From Intestinibacter bartlettii (GTDB taxonomy: Bacteria; Bacillota; Clostridia; Peptostreptococcales; Peptostreptococcaceae): a stretch of DNA of 64,000 bases. This document shows positions 43,526-52,601 of the stretch, piece by piece. A program made the translations under genes and the position numbers. How positions within the stretch are numbered: the first letter of the stretch is position 1; every line of letters begins with the position of its first letter. Below the pieces are notes generated by a model. That model had not been told where the DNA came from and made no database searches. It saw only the letters and a program-made list of their open reading frames with translations. The stretch lies in contig CP102273.1 in the NCBI GenBank assembly GCA_025148965.1, forward strand, positions 1,178,001 to 1,242,000, in the 5' to 3' direction.

Positions 43526-45370
43526 ATGGATAAACACAATTTTAAAAAGATACTTAAAAAAGTAGAAAAACCAGCTAGATATCTTGGAAATGAAATAAAT
43601 TCAATACATAAAGATACTACAAACGAAAATTTAATAAGATATGCTCACTGTTTCCCTGACTTATATGAAGTGGGGATGAGTCATTTAGGTAGTCAAATAC
43701 TTTACAGAGTAATAAATAGAGACGAAGATGTATTCTGTGAAAGAGTTTACGCCCCAGCATTAGATATGGAAGAAATAATGAGAGAAAACAACATACCTCT
43801 ATTCGCATTAGAGTCTAGAGAATCAATAAGAAACTTTGATTTTGTTACATTTACTCTTCAATATGAACTTTCATATTCAAATATATTAAATATGATGGAT
43901 TTAGCGGGAATACCTCTAAAAAGAGAAGATAGAGAGTTAGACGATCCATTCATAATGGTTGGAGGTTCATGTGCATACAACTGCGAACCACTTGCAGATT
44001 TTATAGATATAGCAGTGCTAGGTGAAGGTGAAGAATTAAACCTAGAAGTTATAGCTGAATATAAGGAATGGAAGAAAAACAAAACTACAAGAGAAGACTT
44101 CTTAGCTAGAGTAGCTAAAATAGAAGGTGTTTATGTTCCAAGTTTCTACGATGTAGAATACAACGAAGATCAAACAGTAAAAAGTGTTAAGCCAAACAGA
44201 GAAGGCGTAAACGAAAAAGTTCGTAAAAGAATAATAAAAAACATGGATGAAGTATACTATCCAGAAAAATTAATAGTACCTTACATAGAAATAGTTCACG
44301 ACAGAGTCGTATTAGAATTATTCAGAGGATGTACAAGAGGATGTAGATTCTGCCAAGCGGGTATGATATACAGACCAATAAGAGAGAAAAACCTAGATAC
44401 ATTAACTAAATCAGTAAGAGAATTAGTTGATAATACAGGATATGATGAAATATCATTATCATCACTAAGTACAAGTGACTACACTCATTTACCAGAGTTA
44501 ACAGATTTCTTAGTTGATGAATTTACACCAGAAAATATCGGTATATCTTTACCATCACTTAGACTTGACAACTTCTCTATGGAAATAGCAGAAAAAATAC
44601 AACAAGTTAGAAAATCAGGTCTTACTTTTGCACCAGAGGCAGGAACTCAAAGACTTAGAGACGTTATAAATAAAGGTGTAACAGAAGATGACCTTAAAAA
44701 TACAACTAAAAAAGCATTTGAAATGGGATGGAATAGTGTTAAATTATACTTCATGATAGGTCTTCCAACTGAAAGATATGACGACTTAGATGGAATAAGA
44801 GACTTAGCATATGATGTTATAGATACTTATAGAACTGTACACAATGGAAAACTTAAAAAGAAATTCTCAGTTACAGTAAGTACATCGACATTTGTACCAA
44901 AACCATTTACACCATTCCAATGGCATGGTCAAGACACAACAGAAGAAGTTTTAGATAAACAACGTTATTTAGTAAAAGCGCTTAAAAATAAAGATATAAA
45001 ATACAACTACCATGATTCAAAAACAAGTTTAATGGAAGCAGTATTTGCAAGAGGAGACAGAAGATTAGGTAAAGTTCTATTAGATGCGTACAAAATGGGA
45101 GCTAAATTCGATGGATGGAGTGAACATTTCAAACTAGATATATATAAAGAAGCTATGGAGAAAAATAATTTAGATATAGCATTTTATGCTAATAGAGAAA
45201 GATCTTATGACGAAGTATTCCCTTGGGACCATATAGACGTTGGCGTTAGCAAGAAATTCTTAGTTAGGGAAAATGAAATAGCTAAATCTGAAAAAATAAC
45301 TGTAGATTGCAGACACAAATGTAATGGTTGTGGAATAAATGCACATGAAATTGGAAAGGGGTTATGTTAA
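43526..45370 (+). CDS. B12-binding-type radical SAM protein (TIGR03960 family)
   Basis: A 614-residue radical SAM enzyme. The N-terminal part resembles a cobalamin-binding-type domain (about 20-190), and the radical SAM core carries the cluster motif Cys269-x3-Cys273-x2-Cys276 (CTRGCRFC). The C-terminus has DCRHKCNGCGIN. The reaction is unknown. In many Firmicutes and related bacteria it neighbours a DUF2344 protein and RNase G, exactly as here, so a role with tRNA or RNA has been suspected; that is inference. GGAGGATTAAG precedes ATG 43526. The DUF2344 gene follows after a 2-bp gap. Confidence 0.93.
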   Translation: MDKHNFKKILKKVEKPARYLGNEINSIHKDTTNENLIRYAHCFPDLYEVGMSHLGSQILYRVINRDEDVFCERVYAPALDMEEIMRENNIPLFALESRESIRNFDFVTFTLQYELSYSNILNMMDLAGIPLKREDRELDDPFIMVGGSCAYNCEPLADFIDIAVLGEGEELNLEVIAEYKEWKKNKTTREDFLARVAKIEGVYVPSFYDVEYNEDQTVKSVKPNREGVNEKVRKRIIKNMDEVYYPEKLIVPYIEIVHDRVVLELFRGCTRGCRFCQAGMIYRPIREKNLDTLTKSVRELVDNTGYDEISLSSLSTSDYTHLPELTDFLVDEFTPENIGISLPSLRLDNFSMEIAEKIQQVRKSGLTFAPEAGTQRLRDVINKGVTEDDLKNTTKKAFEMGWNSVKLYFMIGLPTERYDDLDGIRDLAYDVIDTYRTVHNGKLKKKFSVTVSTSTFVPKPFTPFQWHGQDTTEEVLDKQRYLVKALKNKDIKYNYHDSKTSLMEAVFARGDRRLGKVLLDAYKMGAKFDGWSEHFKLDIYKEAMEKNNLDIAFYANRERSYDEVFPWDHIDVGVSKKFLVRENEIAKSEKITVDCRHKCNGCGINAHEIGKGLC

Positions 45371-45372
45371 GT

Positions 45373-46071
45373 ATGAGTAAACTAATAAGAGTTAAGTACA
45401 AAAAAGAAGATGAGATGATATTTATATCTCATCTTGATTTACAAAGATTACTACAAAGAGCTTTCAGAAGAGCAAAAATAAACTTAAGCTATTCTGAAGG
45501 ATTTAATCCTCATCCTAAAATGAGTTATGGTAATGCATTAGCTTTAGGAGTAGAGAGTCAAGGAGAATATGTAGACATCGAGATTGAAGATGACATCGAA
45601 GTAAAAGAGTTCTTAGAAAGAATAAATGAACAATTACCAGATGGAATAAAATTTGTAAAAGGACAGGAAATAGATCCAAAAACTCCATCACTATCTTCAA
45701 TAATAGTTTATGGAGAATATATCTTCAATATAGATTTAGAAGTTCCTTTAAGCAAAGAATTTGTTAAATCAAGAGTATTAAACTTTGTAAAAAGCAAAGA
45801 AATAATAATAACTAAGAAAAATAAAAAAGGCAAAAAAGTAGAAGTTGATATAAGACCTATGATAAGAAACTTTGATTTAGTTAGTCTAGACGATAATAGA
45901 GTTACATTTGTATCTACTATAGCTACTGGTTCTAAAGCAAACTTAAATATAAATATTTTAATACCTCAAATATTAGATATGCTTAATTTAGATATGGACC
46001 CAAGAGAAGTTGGTGTTTTAAGACGTGACTTATATAAGGTGGAAGATGGTCAATTAGTGACTCCACTTTAA
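45373..46071 (+). CDS. DUF2344 / radical SAM-associated protein (TIGR03936 family)
   Basis: A 232-residue protein that partners the upstream radical SAM enzyme; in some bacteria the two are fused. It begins IRVKYKKEDEMIFISHLDLQRLLQRAFRRA and has NPHPKMSYGNALALGVESQGEYVDIE, the family signatures. ATG 45373 is chosen because AAAGGGG (45355-45361) is 11 bp upstream; an ATG at 45364 is too close to that site. The biochemical role is not known. RNase G follows 8 bp after the stop. Confidence 0.9.
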   Translation: MSKLIRVKYKKEDEMIFISHLDLQRLLQRAFRRAKINLSYSEGFNPHPKMSYGNALALGVESQGEYVDIEIEDDIEVKEFLERINEQLPDGIKFVKGQEIDPKTPSLSSIIVYGEYIFNIDLEVPLSKEFVKSRVLNFVKSKEIIITKKNKKGKKVEVDIRPMIRNFDLVSLDDNRVTFVSTIATGSKANLNINILIPQILDMLNLDMDPREVGVLRRDLYKVEDGQLVTPL

Positions 46072-46079
46072 TTTTTAAT

Positions 46080-47480
46080 ATGAAACAAATTATAGTGCAG
46101 TCTTTAGTTTCATCTACACAAACTGCTGTTATAAAAGGTAATAAGCTTGTAGAATTATTAATTGAAGATAATATACATAAAAAAACAAAATCAAATATAT
46201 ACAGAGGAATAGTTAAAAACATAAAGCCTGGAATAGAGGCAGCCTTTGTAGATATTGGTTTTGAAAAAATGGCATATTTACCAATAAAGTCTTCCGACAA
46301 CATAAAAAATGGTATGGAAGTTCTTGTTCAGATTAATAAAGAAGGCGTTGGGACTAAGGCTCCAAAGCTTACACAAGAGATAAGTTTAAGCGGGAGATAC
46401 TTAGTATTAATACCATCTAATGACAGAATTACAATATCAAATAAAATACTAGAAGAAAAAGAGAGATTTAGACTAAAAAAAATAGTAAAATCATTCAATA
46501 AAGAAAAACTAGGTATAATAATAAGAACAGAAGCTGTAAATTGTGATATAGATAAACTAAAAGAAGACTTTGATTTATTAATAAAAAGACATCAAGAGAT
46601 ATTAAAACAATTTAAATTAGGTATAGGACCAAAACTACTTTACAGAGAATTGGATTTAGATACAAAATATATCAAAGATAATATTAACGAAGATATAGAT
46701 AAAATTGTTATTAATGATAAAACTAAATACGATGAAATAAAAAGTATATTAAGTAATATAAATAAAGACTATATACAAAAACTAGTTTTAGAAGAAAATA
46801 AAGATGTATTTGATTTATACAAGGTATCAAAAGAAATAGAAAAAGCTTTGAGCAAAAAAGTATGGCTTAAAAGTGGTGGCTATTTAATAATAGAAAAAAC
46901 TGAAGCCTTGACAGTAATCGACGTAAATACAGGTAAATTCACGGGTAGTCTATCTAGAGAAGAAACTATGTATAAAACTAATCTAGAAGCTTGTGAAGAA
47001 ATTGCAAGACAATTAAAGATTAGGGATATAGGTGGAATTATAATCGTAGACTTTATAGATTTACACAAGAAAAAATACAAAGAAAATTTAATTAAAAAAC
47101 TAGAAGAAGCATTAAAAAGCGATAAAAGAAAATCCGAGGTCTTAGGTATAACTAGATTAGGACTTGTTGAGATTGCAAGAAGACGAGAAAAGGACTCCAT
47201 AGATTCTTATTATTTAAGGGCGTGTGAGACTTGTAAGAGTGATTTTAGTCAAAAATCTATTAATTACATCTTAGACGACTTAGAAAAGGAAATTATGAGA
47301 GTTAAAGAACATACAAATTATAATAATATTTTAATGGAATTAAAACCATATATTTACAATGAAATGCTTGATAAATACAAGGACTGTATAAAAAAATTAA
47401 AAAATAAATACAGTATAAATATTGAAATTTCAAAAACAGAAAACATAAATCAAAAAGACGTAAAAATTATTTATAAATAA
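46080..47480 (+). CDS. rng: Ribonuclease G/E family protein
   Basis: This endoribonuclease processes rRNA ends and mRNA. In 466 residues an S1-like domain lies at about 35-125 (NIYRGIVKNIKPGIEAAFVDIGFEKMAYLP), followed by the catalytic DNase I-like domain with the metal-binding Asp residues in TVIDVNTGKF and IIIVDFIDL. The Zn-link-type CETC motif is near residue 382. No ribosome site is seen: the 8 bp between the upstream stop and ATG 46080 are TTTTTAAT-like, so translation may depend on coupling with the upstream gene. Confidence 0.93.
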   Translation: MKQIIVQSLVSSTQTAVIKGNKLVELLIEDNIHKKTKSNIYRGIVKNIKPGIEAAFVDIGFEKMAYLPIKSSDNIKNGMEVLVQINKEGVGTKAPKLTQEISLSGRYLVLIPSNDRITISNKILEEKERFRLKKIVKSFNKEKLGIIIRTEAVNCDIDKLKEDFDLLIKRHQEILKQFKLGIGPKLLYRELDLDTKYIKDNINEDIDKIVINDKTKYDEIKSILSNINKDYIQKLVLEENKDVFDLYKVSKEIEKALSKKVWLKSGGYLIIEKTEALTVIDVNTGKFTGSLSREETMYKTNLEACEEIARQLKIRDIGGIIIVDFIDLHKKKYKENLIKKLEEALKSDKRKSEVLGITRLGLVEIARRREKDSIDSYYLRACETCKSDFSQKSINYILDDLEKEIMRVKEHTNYNNILMELKPYIYNEMLDKYKDCIKKLKNKYSINIEISKTENINQKDVKIIYK

Positions 47481-47482
47481 TA

Positions 47483-47511
47483 TTGACTTTTGATAAAAAA
47501 ACATGTATTAT
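47483..47511 (+). promoter_or_regulatory. Predicted promoter of the rplU operon
   Basis: TTGACT (47483-47488) and TATTAT (47506-47511) are spaced by 17 bp, giving a transcript start near 47518 at the head of the L21 leader. Confidence 0.75.
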
Positions 47512-47517
47512 TAATAA

Positions 47518-47599
47518 CTGTAATGCCGCACAGACAAGGTAAAAACTTTCGAAAGGAAGTACCTTAATGGCGAGTTTGAGACCGAGGAGGTGTATATGA
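47518..47599 (+). ncRNA. L21 leader (ribosomal protein autoregulatory 5' RNA)
   Basis: The 80-nt leader before rplU contains GCCGCACAGACAAGGTA, a CTTTCGAAAG hairpin, GTACCTTAATGGCGAG and GACCGAGGAGGTG. The order matches the L21 leader structured RNA of Firmicutes, thought to bind a product of the operon and adjust its expression. I recognise it by sequence; a covariance search would confirm it. Confidence 0.8.
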
Positions 47600-47911
47600 A
47601 TGTACGCTATAGTTAAAACAGGTGGAAAGCAATACAAAGTTGCTCAAGGTGATGTATTATTCGTAGAAAAATTAGAAGCTAACGAAGGTGACGTTGTAAC
47701 TTTAGATCAAGTATTAGCTGTTGCTGGTGAAAACGGATTAACTGTTGGAGCTCCAGTTGTAGAAGGTGCTACTGTAACTGCTAAAGTTGTAGCTCAAGGA
47801 AAAGCTAAGAAAGTAATAGTTTACAAATACAAAGCTAAAAAAGACTACAGAAGAAAACAAGGACATCGTCAACCATACACTAAGTTAGTTATAGAATCTA
47901 TAAACGCTTAG
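47600..47911 (+). CDS. rplU: 50S ribosomal protein L21
   Basis: A 103-residue ribosomal protein with the usual start [18 protein letters not shown] and the end [31 protein letters not shown] stands 7 bp before ATG 47600. It is cotranscribed with prp, rpmA and probably the Obg gene. Confidence 0.98.
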   Translation: MYAIVKTGGKQYKVAQGDVLFVEKLEANEGDVVTLDQVLAVAGENGLTVGAPVVEGATVTAKVVAQGKAKKVIVYKYKAKKDYRRKQGHRQPYTKLVIESINA

Positions 47912-47926
47912 TAATTGGAGTGTAAC

Positions 47927-48247
47927 ATGATAAAGATTAAATATCATTACACAGATGATTTCAGATTAAAAGGCTTCACACTAAAAGGACATGCTGAGTA
48001 TGCTGAATATGGATACGATATAGTTTGTTCTGCCGTTACATCTAACGCGATTGGTGTGGACAACTCATTGAACTTACTTGCAAAAGTCGAATTCGAGTCT
48101 GAAATAGGGCAAGAAGGAATGATTGAATGCATAGTAAAAGAAAGTTGTTTAAATGATAAAACAGATTTATTATTCGAACACTTTAAGTTAACAATGGAAA
48201 TGATAAAAGGACAATATCCGAAAAATATAAAAATCTTAAAAAAGTAG
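47927..48247 (+). CDS. prp: Ribosomal-processing cysteine protease Prp
   Basis: Prp removes the N-terminal extension of L27 in Firmicutes, an essential step for ribosome assembly. The 106-residue protein has the catalytic His in LKGHAEYAEYGYD and Cys in IVCSAVTSNAIGVDNS. ATG 47927 fits the GGAG site at 47917-47920; a TTG at 47915 is an overlong start. It lies between rplU and rpmA, its normal place. The substrate L27 next door carries the extension to be cut. Confidence 0.95.
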   Translation: MIKIKYHYTDDFRLKGFTLKGHAEYAEYGYDIVCSAVTSNAIGVDNSLNLLAKVEFESEIGQEGMIECIVKESCLNDKTDLLFEHFKLTMEMIKGQYPKNIKILKK

Positions 48248-48260
48248 GGGGTGACTCCAA

Positions 48261-48554
48261 ATGTTAAACATGAACTTACAATTATTAGCATCTAAAAAAG
48301 GGGTAGGGTCTTCTAAAAATGGTAGAGATTCTATATCAAAAAGATTAGGTGTTAAAAGATATGACGGACAAGTAGTTACTGCAGGAAGTATAATAGTAAG
48401 ACAAAGAGGAACTAAAATACATCCAGGAACTAATGTAGGTAAAGGTGGAGATGACACTTTATTCGCATTAATAGACGGTACTGTTAAGTTCGAAAGATAC
48501 GACAAAAAAAGAAAAAAAGTAAGTATATATCCAGTAGTAGAAGTTGCTGAATAA
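48261..48554 (+). CDS. rpmA: 50S ribosomal protein L27 with Prp-cleaved extension
   Basis: A 97-residue L27. The body after [13 protein letters not shown] is conserved. The N-terminus [11 protein letters not shown] is the extension cut by Prp in Firmicutes; many species have an aromatic pair at the site (QFFA), while here it is QLLA. GGGGGTG stands upstream of ATG 48261. A terminator follows. Confidence 0.97.
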   Translation: MLNMNLQLLASKKGVGSSKNGRDSISKRLGVKRYDGQVVTAGSIIVRQRGTKIHPGTNVGKGGDDTLFALIDGTVKFERYDKKRKKVSIYPVVEVAE

Positions 48555-48563
48555 TTATAAAAG

Positions 48564-48594
48564 AAAAGGAGTGTATATACACTCCTTTTTGTTT
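48564..48594 (+). terminator. Terminator after rpmA
   Basis: AAAAGGAGTGTA/TACACTCCTTTT is followed by TGTTTT, 60-odd bp before the Obg start. Confidence 0.85.
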
Positions 48595-48662
48595 TAATTT
48601 AATTGAATAATATATACCTTAAATTTGGAAACACTAAAAATATTACTTAGGAGGTGAAAGAC

Positions 48663-49943
48663 TTGTTTATAGATAAGGCTAGAATATTCGTAAAAGCAGG
48701 AAACGGCGGAAATGGTTCTGTATCATTCAGAAGGGAAAAATATGTTCCAGCAGGAGGCCCAGACGGCGGAGACGGTGGTCGTGGAGCTAGTATAATCTTC
48801 AAAGTTGATACAGGTCTTAGAACTTTAATGGATTTCAAATACAAAAAGAAATATGTAGGTGAGCCAGGAGCAGACGGAAGCAAAAAAAGACAAGCAGGAA
48901 AAAACGGTGAAGATTTAGTATTAAAAGTTCCACCAGGAACAATAATAAGAGACGAAGCTACTAATTTAATAATAGCTGACTTAAAACACGATGGTGATGA
49001 AGCAGTAGTTGCAAAAGGTGGTAGAGGCGGAAAAGGAAACCAACACTTTGCAAATGCTATAAGACAAGCACCAAGTTTTGCAAAATCAGGAACTGATGGT
49101 GAAGAAAGATGGGTAATACTAGAGCTTAAAATGATAGCAGACGTAGGTCTATTAGGATTCCCTAACGTAGGAAAATCAACTTTCCTATCAGTAGTAACTA
49201 AAGCTAGACCAAAGATAGCTAATTACCACTTTACAACATTAACTCCAAACTTAGGAGTTGTTAAAACTAATTTCGGAGATAGCTTTGTTCTTGCAGATAT
49301 ACCAGGACTTATAGAAGGTGCTGCAGAAGGTGTTGGTCTTGGACACGACTTCTTAAGACACGTTGAAAGAACAAAAGTATTAATCCATGTAGTTGATATA
49401 TCAGGAATTGAAGGAAGAGATCCAATAGAAGATTTCGATAAAATCAACGACGAATTAAAATTATACAACGAAAAATTATCTACTAGACCTCAAATAGTAG
49501 TTGCAAATAAAGCTGACTTATTATTCGATGAATCAGTTTATGAAAACTTTAAAAAGACATTAGAAGACAGAGGATACAAAGTATTCAAAATGTCTGCTGC
49601 AACTAGAGATGGTGTAGATGATGTTATAGCTTATACTTCACAATTACTTCAAGAAGTAGAAGATATAGAATTAGTATCAGAAGAAGAATACTACAGACCA
49701 GAACTTGACAACACTGCTGAAGAAGGATTAAGTGTTGAAATAGATGAAGATGGTGTTTATGTAGTAACTGGTAAAAAACTTAGAAGAATCATGTACTCTG
49801 TTGACTTTGAAGATATGGAATCTATCCAATTCTTCCAAAAAACTATGGAAAACGAAGGTGTATTCGATAAACTTAGAGAAATGGGCATAGAAGACGGAGA
49901 TACAGTTAAGATATACGAAATAGAATTTGAATTCTACAACTAA
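48663..49943 (+). CDS. obgE: GTPase Obg (ObgE/CgtA)
   Basis: A ribosome-assembly and stress-linked GTPase. The 426-residue protein has the glycine-rich Obg domain (1-158, FVKAGNGGNGSVSFRREKY, GGPDGGDGGRG), the GTPase domain (GFPNVGKSTFLSV, DIPGLIEGAAEGVGLGHDFLRHVERT, ANKADL) and the C-terminal OCT domain (from about 345). The start is TTG 48663, set 6 bp after TAGGAGGTG; an upstream in-frame GTG lies within that site. The RNA-binding YhbY gene follows. Confidence 0.96.
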   Translation: MFIDKARIFVKAGNGGNGSVSFRREKYVPAGGPDGGDGGRGASIIFKVDTGLRTLMDFKYKKKYVGEPGADGSKKRQAGKNGEDLVLKVPPGTIIRDEATNLIIADLKHDGDEAVVAKGGRGGKGNQHFANAIRQAPSFAKSGTDGEERWVILELKMIADVGLLGFPNVGKSTFLSVVTKARPKIANYHFTTLTPNLGVVKTNFGDSFVLADIPGLIEGAAEGVGLGHDFLRHVERTKVLIHVVDISGIEGRDPIEDFDKINDELKLYNEKLSTRPQIVVANKADLLFDESVYENFKKTLEDRGYKVFKMSAATRDGVDDVIAYTSQLLQEVEDIELVSEEEYYRPELDNTAEEGLSVEIDEDGVYVVTGKKLRRIMYSVDFEDMESIQFFQKTMENEGVFDKLREMGIEDGDTVKIYEIEFEFYN

Positions 49944-49970
49944 GATTCAAATACAAATTAGGAGGAAGAA

Positions 49971-50336
49971 ATGTTAAATAGTAAACAAAGAGCTTACTTA
50001 AGATCTCTTGCTAACACTATGAAACCTATAACTCAAATAGGTAAAGACGGTGTAAACGAAAGATTCTTAGAGCAATTAGATAATATGCTAGACACTAGAG
50101 AACTAGTTAAAGTTAATATACTTGAAACTGCGGGACTTGACGCAAAAGAAACTGCAAATGCAATATGCAATGCATTAAGAGCTGAATACGTTCAAGCTAT
50201 AGGTTTTAAATTTACAATATACAGAAAAAATTTAGAAGAACCTAAAATATTATTCCCAGGTCAAGTAGCTAAGAAAAAAGTACAAGAAGAAGGAACTACT
50301 AAAAAAGGTAGACCGACTAAAAGATCTAGAAGATAG
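49971..50336 (+). CDS. yhbY: YhbY/CRM-domain RNA-binding protein
   Basis: A small ribosome-associated protein with a CRM domain (residues 1-95): MLNSKQRAYLRSLANTMKPITQIGKDGVNE and YVQAIGFKFTIYRKN. The GKDG loop fits the family. A basic tail of about 25 residues (KKKVQEEGTTKKGRPTKRSRR) follows. It is usually next to obg and nadD; here nadD is displaced by about 5 kb. AGGAGGAAG precedes ATG 49971. Confidence 0.93.
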   Translation: MLNSKQRAYLRSLANTMKPITQIGKDGVNERFLEQLDNMLDTRELVKVNILETAGLDAKETANAICNALRAEYVQAIGFKFTIYRKNLEEPKILFPGQVAKKKVQEEGTTKKGRPTKRSRR

Positions 50337-50380
50337 TTAATTTGACTATATTAAAAAGAATATATTAATATTTTAAATAT

Positions 50381-50422
50381 AAAAAAAGAATTGCTATTTT
50401 TAATTTCAGCAATTCTTTTTTT
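50381..50422. terminator. Bidirectional terminator between yhbY and rnz
   Basis: AAAAAAAGAATTGCT (50381-50395) pairs with AGCAATTCTTTTTTT (50408-50422); the genes on each side are convergent. Confidence 0.88.
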
Positions 50423-50428
50423 ATACAA

Positions 50429-51346
50429 TTAATCTTTATATGATAAACTTAAACTCAGTCCATCTTCACCTATAATAGTATCTTTAAATAGATTGGTTGC
50501 ATTATGGGCAAAATCTTTTGGTTCTTCAATAGATGGACTAAAGTGTGTTAAAAGAAGTTTATCTACATTTCCAGCATTTGCAAGACTAGCGGCTTCCCTA
50601 AAAGTCATATGTTTGTTTTTAACGGCTTTTGATATATCTAAATCATCGCCGTACATTCCTTCACATATAAATAAATCACTTCCGTATATAAATTGTGGTA
50701 TCTCAAAAGTAGGTCTAGTATCTGTTATAAAACTCAGCTTTATACCTTTTCGCTCATCTCCCAAAACCATACTTGAATAGTATGTTTTGTCATTATAAAT
50801 TACAGTATCTTGTTCTTGGAGCTTTTTCCATAAAATTTGTGGTATTTCATTAGACATCGCTTTTTGTCTATCAAATTTAGCCTTTCTTTTAAAATATAGG
50901 CTATATCCGATGCATTCAGTAGAATGTTCTAAATCTATTGTGGATATCTCAATATCTTTTAAAATATCATGTTCTAAACTGAATTTTTCTTTTGGATTTT
51001 CAATAACATAAACCCTATATGGAAGGTATTCAACTAAAACCTTTATAGCATTCATGGCATCTATTATACCAACGGGGCCAACTATCGTTAAATCGTCAGT
51101 TTTTCCGCTATTGCCCATCGTTTGTAAAAGTCCAATTAATCCTATTATATGATCTCCATGAAGATGAGTTATCAGTATTAAATCTATAGCTTTAAATCCA
51201 CAATTGTATTTTTTCATAGCAATTTGTGTACCTTCCCCGCAGTCGATTAACATTTTTCGACCTTTATAATTTATAAAAAGGGAAGATAAAAATCTATTTG
51301 GCATAGGTACATTGCCTCCGCAGCCTAGTAAAGTTAAATCTATCAT
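50429..51346 (-). CDS. rnz: Ribonuclease Z (tRNA 3' endonuclease)
   Basis: This metallo-beta-lactamase-fold enzyme removes the 3' trailer of tRNA precursors. In 305 residues the zinc motif is ITHLHGDHIIGL near residue 60, with MPNRFLSSLFINYKG at the start and a late LLTHFSP. GGAGAAAAAAATG-type spacing marks the start at 51346. It is a single-gene unit on the minus strand. Confidence 0.95.
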   Translation of the reverse strand: MIDLTLLGCGGNVPMPNRFLSSLFINYKGRKMLIDCGEGTQIAMKKYNCGFKAIDLILITHLHGDHIIGLIGLLQTMGNSGKTDDLTIVGPVGIIDAMNAIKVLVEYLPYRVYVIENPKEKFSLEHDILKDIEISTIDLEHSTECIGYSLYFKRKAKFDRQKAMSNEIPQILWKKLQEQDTVIYNDKTYYSSMVLGDERKGIKLSFITDTRPTFEIPQFIYGSDLFICEGMYGDDLDISKAVKNKHMTFREAASLANAGNVDKLLLTHFSPSIEEPKDFAHNATNLFKDTIIGEDGLSLSLSYKD

Positions 51347-51503
51347 TTTTTTCTCCTTAAATTAATATTTGAAAGAATATATTAAAAAATTTTTAAGAAA
51401 TTTTATATAATATGTAAAATAAATAGTTTTATATATTGTAACATTATTTTTAACTATATTTTAACCATTTAATATAGAATTAGTAAATAGGGAGGGAGAT
51501 ATT

Positions 51504-52391
51504 ATGAAAAAAATCAAAATAATTAGTTGTATCTTATGTTTAGTTATTTGTATTTGCTGTGGATGTAGTAATGAAGTAGATCAAAAAAGTACAAGCAGTC
51601 AAAGTAATACAATAAGCAATAATGAAAAAAATAAAACTATTACAGTACATAAAGATAAAAATACGATAAAAGAAAGGTATGACGTGCCAGAGGGATATGA
51701 AAGAGTTAGTACAGAAGAAAATAGTTTTGGGGAATTTTTAAGAAATAGCAAATTAGAAAAATACGGCGAGAAAGTTAAATACTATGATGGAAGAACAAAG
51801 GACAAAGCGAATGTATATGATAGCGTATTTGATGTAGATATAGGGGATAGGGACTTGCACCAATGTGCAGATGCGGTGATGCTTTTAAGAGCGGAATATC
51901 TATATCAAAACAAAAGATATGATGAGATAAGTTTTGAATTTGTAGATGGATTTAAAGCGGAGTATAGTAAATGGAGAAGAGGATATAGAATTAATGTGGG
52001 GGAAAATTCATGTTCATATTATAAAGGAGCAAAACCAAGTAATACATATTCAACTTTTAGAAAATATATGGATTTAGTTTTTGCATATAGTTCTACATTA
52101 TCTTTAGATGAAGAGTTAAAGAGTGTAGATGTAGATGATATGCAGATAGGAGATGTATTTATAAAAGGCGGTTCTCCAGGACACTGTGTAATAGTAGTAG
52201 ATATGGCTGAAAATAAAAGTACGGGTCAAAAAGTATTTATGTTAGCACAAAGCTATATGCCAGCTCAGCAAACACAGCTTCTTATAAATCCAAATGATGA
52301 TAATTTAAGTCCATGGTATAGCCTAGATTTTGGAGATAATTTAAGAACACCAGAATGGATTTTTTCAAAAGACCAGTTAAAACGATTTTAA
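51504..52391 (+). CDS. DUF4846 lipoprotein
   Basis: A 295-residue lipoprotein (lipobox CICCGC near residue 20-22, followed by SNEVDQK) with a DUF4846 domain at about 55-290: VPEGYERVSTEENSFGEFLRN, DRDLHQCADAVMLLRAEYLY, GDVFIKGGSPGHCVIVVDMA and MLAQSYMPAQQ. The conserved HCVIVVDMA and AQSYMPAQ segments resemble a papain/NlpC-like fold, but the family activity is not established. It has its own terminator. A GGGAGGGAG site precedes ATG 51504. Outer-surface location is predicted from the signal. Confidence 0.85.
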   Translation: MKKIKIISCILCLVICICCGCSNEVDQKSTSSQSNTISNNEKNKTITVHKDKNTIKERYDVPEGYERVSTEENSFGEFLRNSKLEKYGEKVKYYDGRTKDKANVYDSVFDVDIGDRDLHQCADAVMLLRAEYLYQNKRYDEISFEFVDGFKAEYSKWRRGYRINVGENSCSYYKGAKPSNTYSTFRKYMDLVFAYSSTLSLDEELKSVDVDDMQIGDVFIKGGSPGHCVIVVDMAENKSTGQKVFMLAQSYMPAQQTQLLINPNDDNLSPWYSLDFGDNLRTPEWIFSKDQLKRF

Positions 52392-52410
52392 AAAATAAAT
52401 AAATTTAATA

Positions 52411-52446
52411 AAAAGGCTGACTCTCTATATTAGGGAGTCAGTTTTT
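52411..52446 (+). terminator. Terminator after the DUF4846 gene
   Basis: CTGACTC (52417-52423) pairs with GAGTCAG (52435-52441), followed by five T. Confidence 0.8.
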
Positions 52447-52601
52447 AATTGAACCCATACAATTACTAATTTATAACAAAATATATTGAAATAAAATAGA
52501 TATAATATATAATTATTCTATAAACATAGTGGAAATTTAATTATTTTCAATGTTATAAACAATACAATACAAATTTATATGTTAAATATAGGGGTGACAA
52601 T

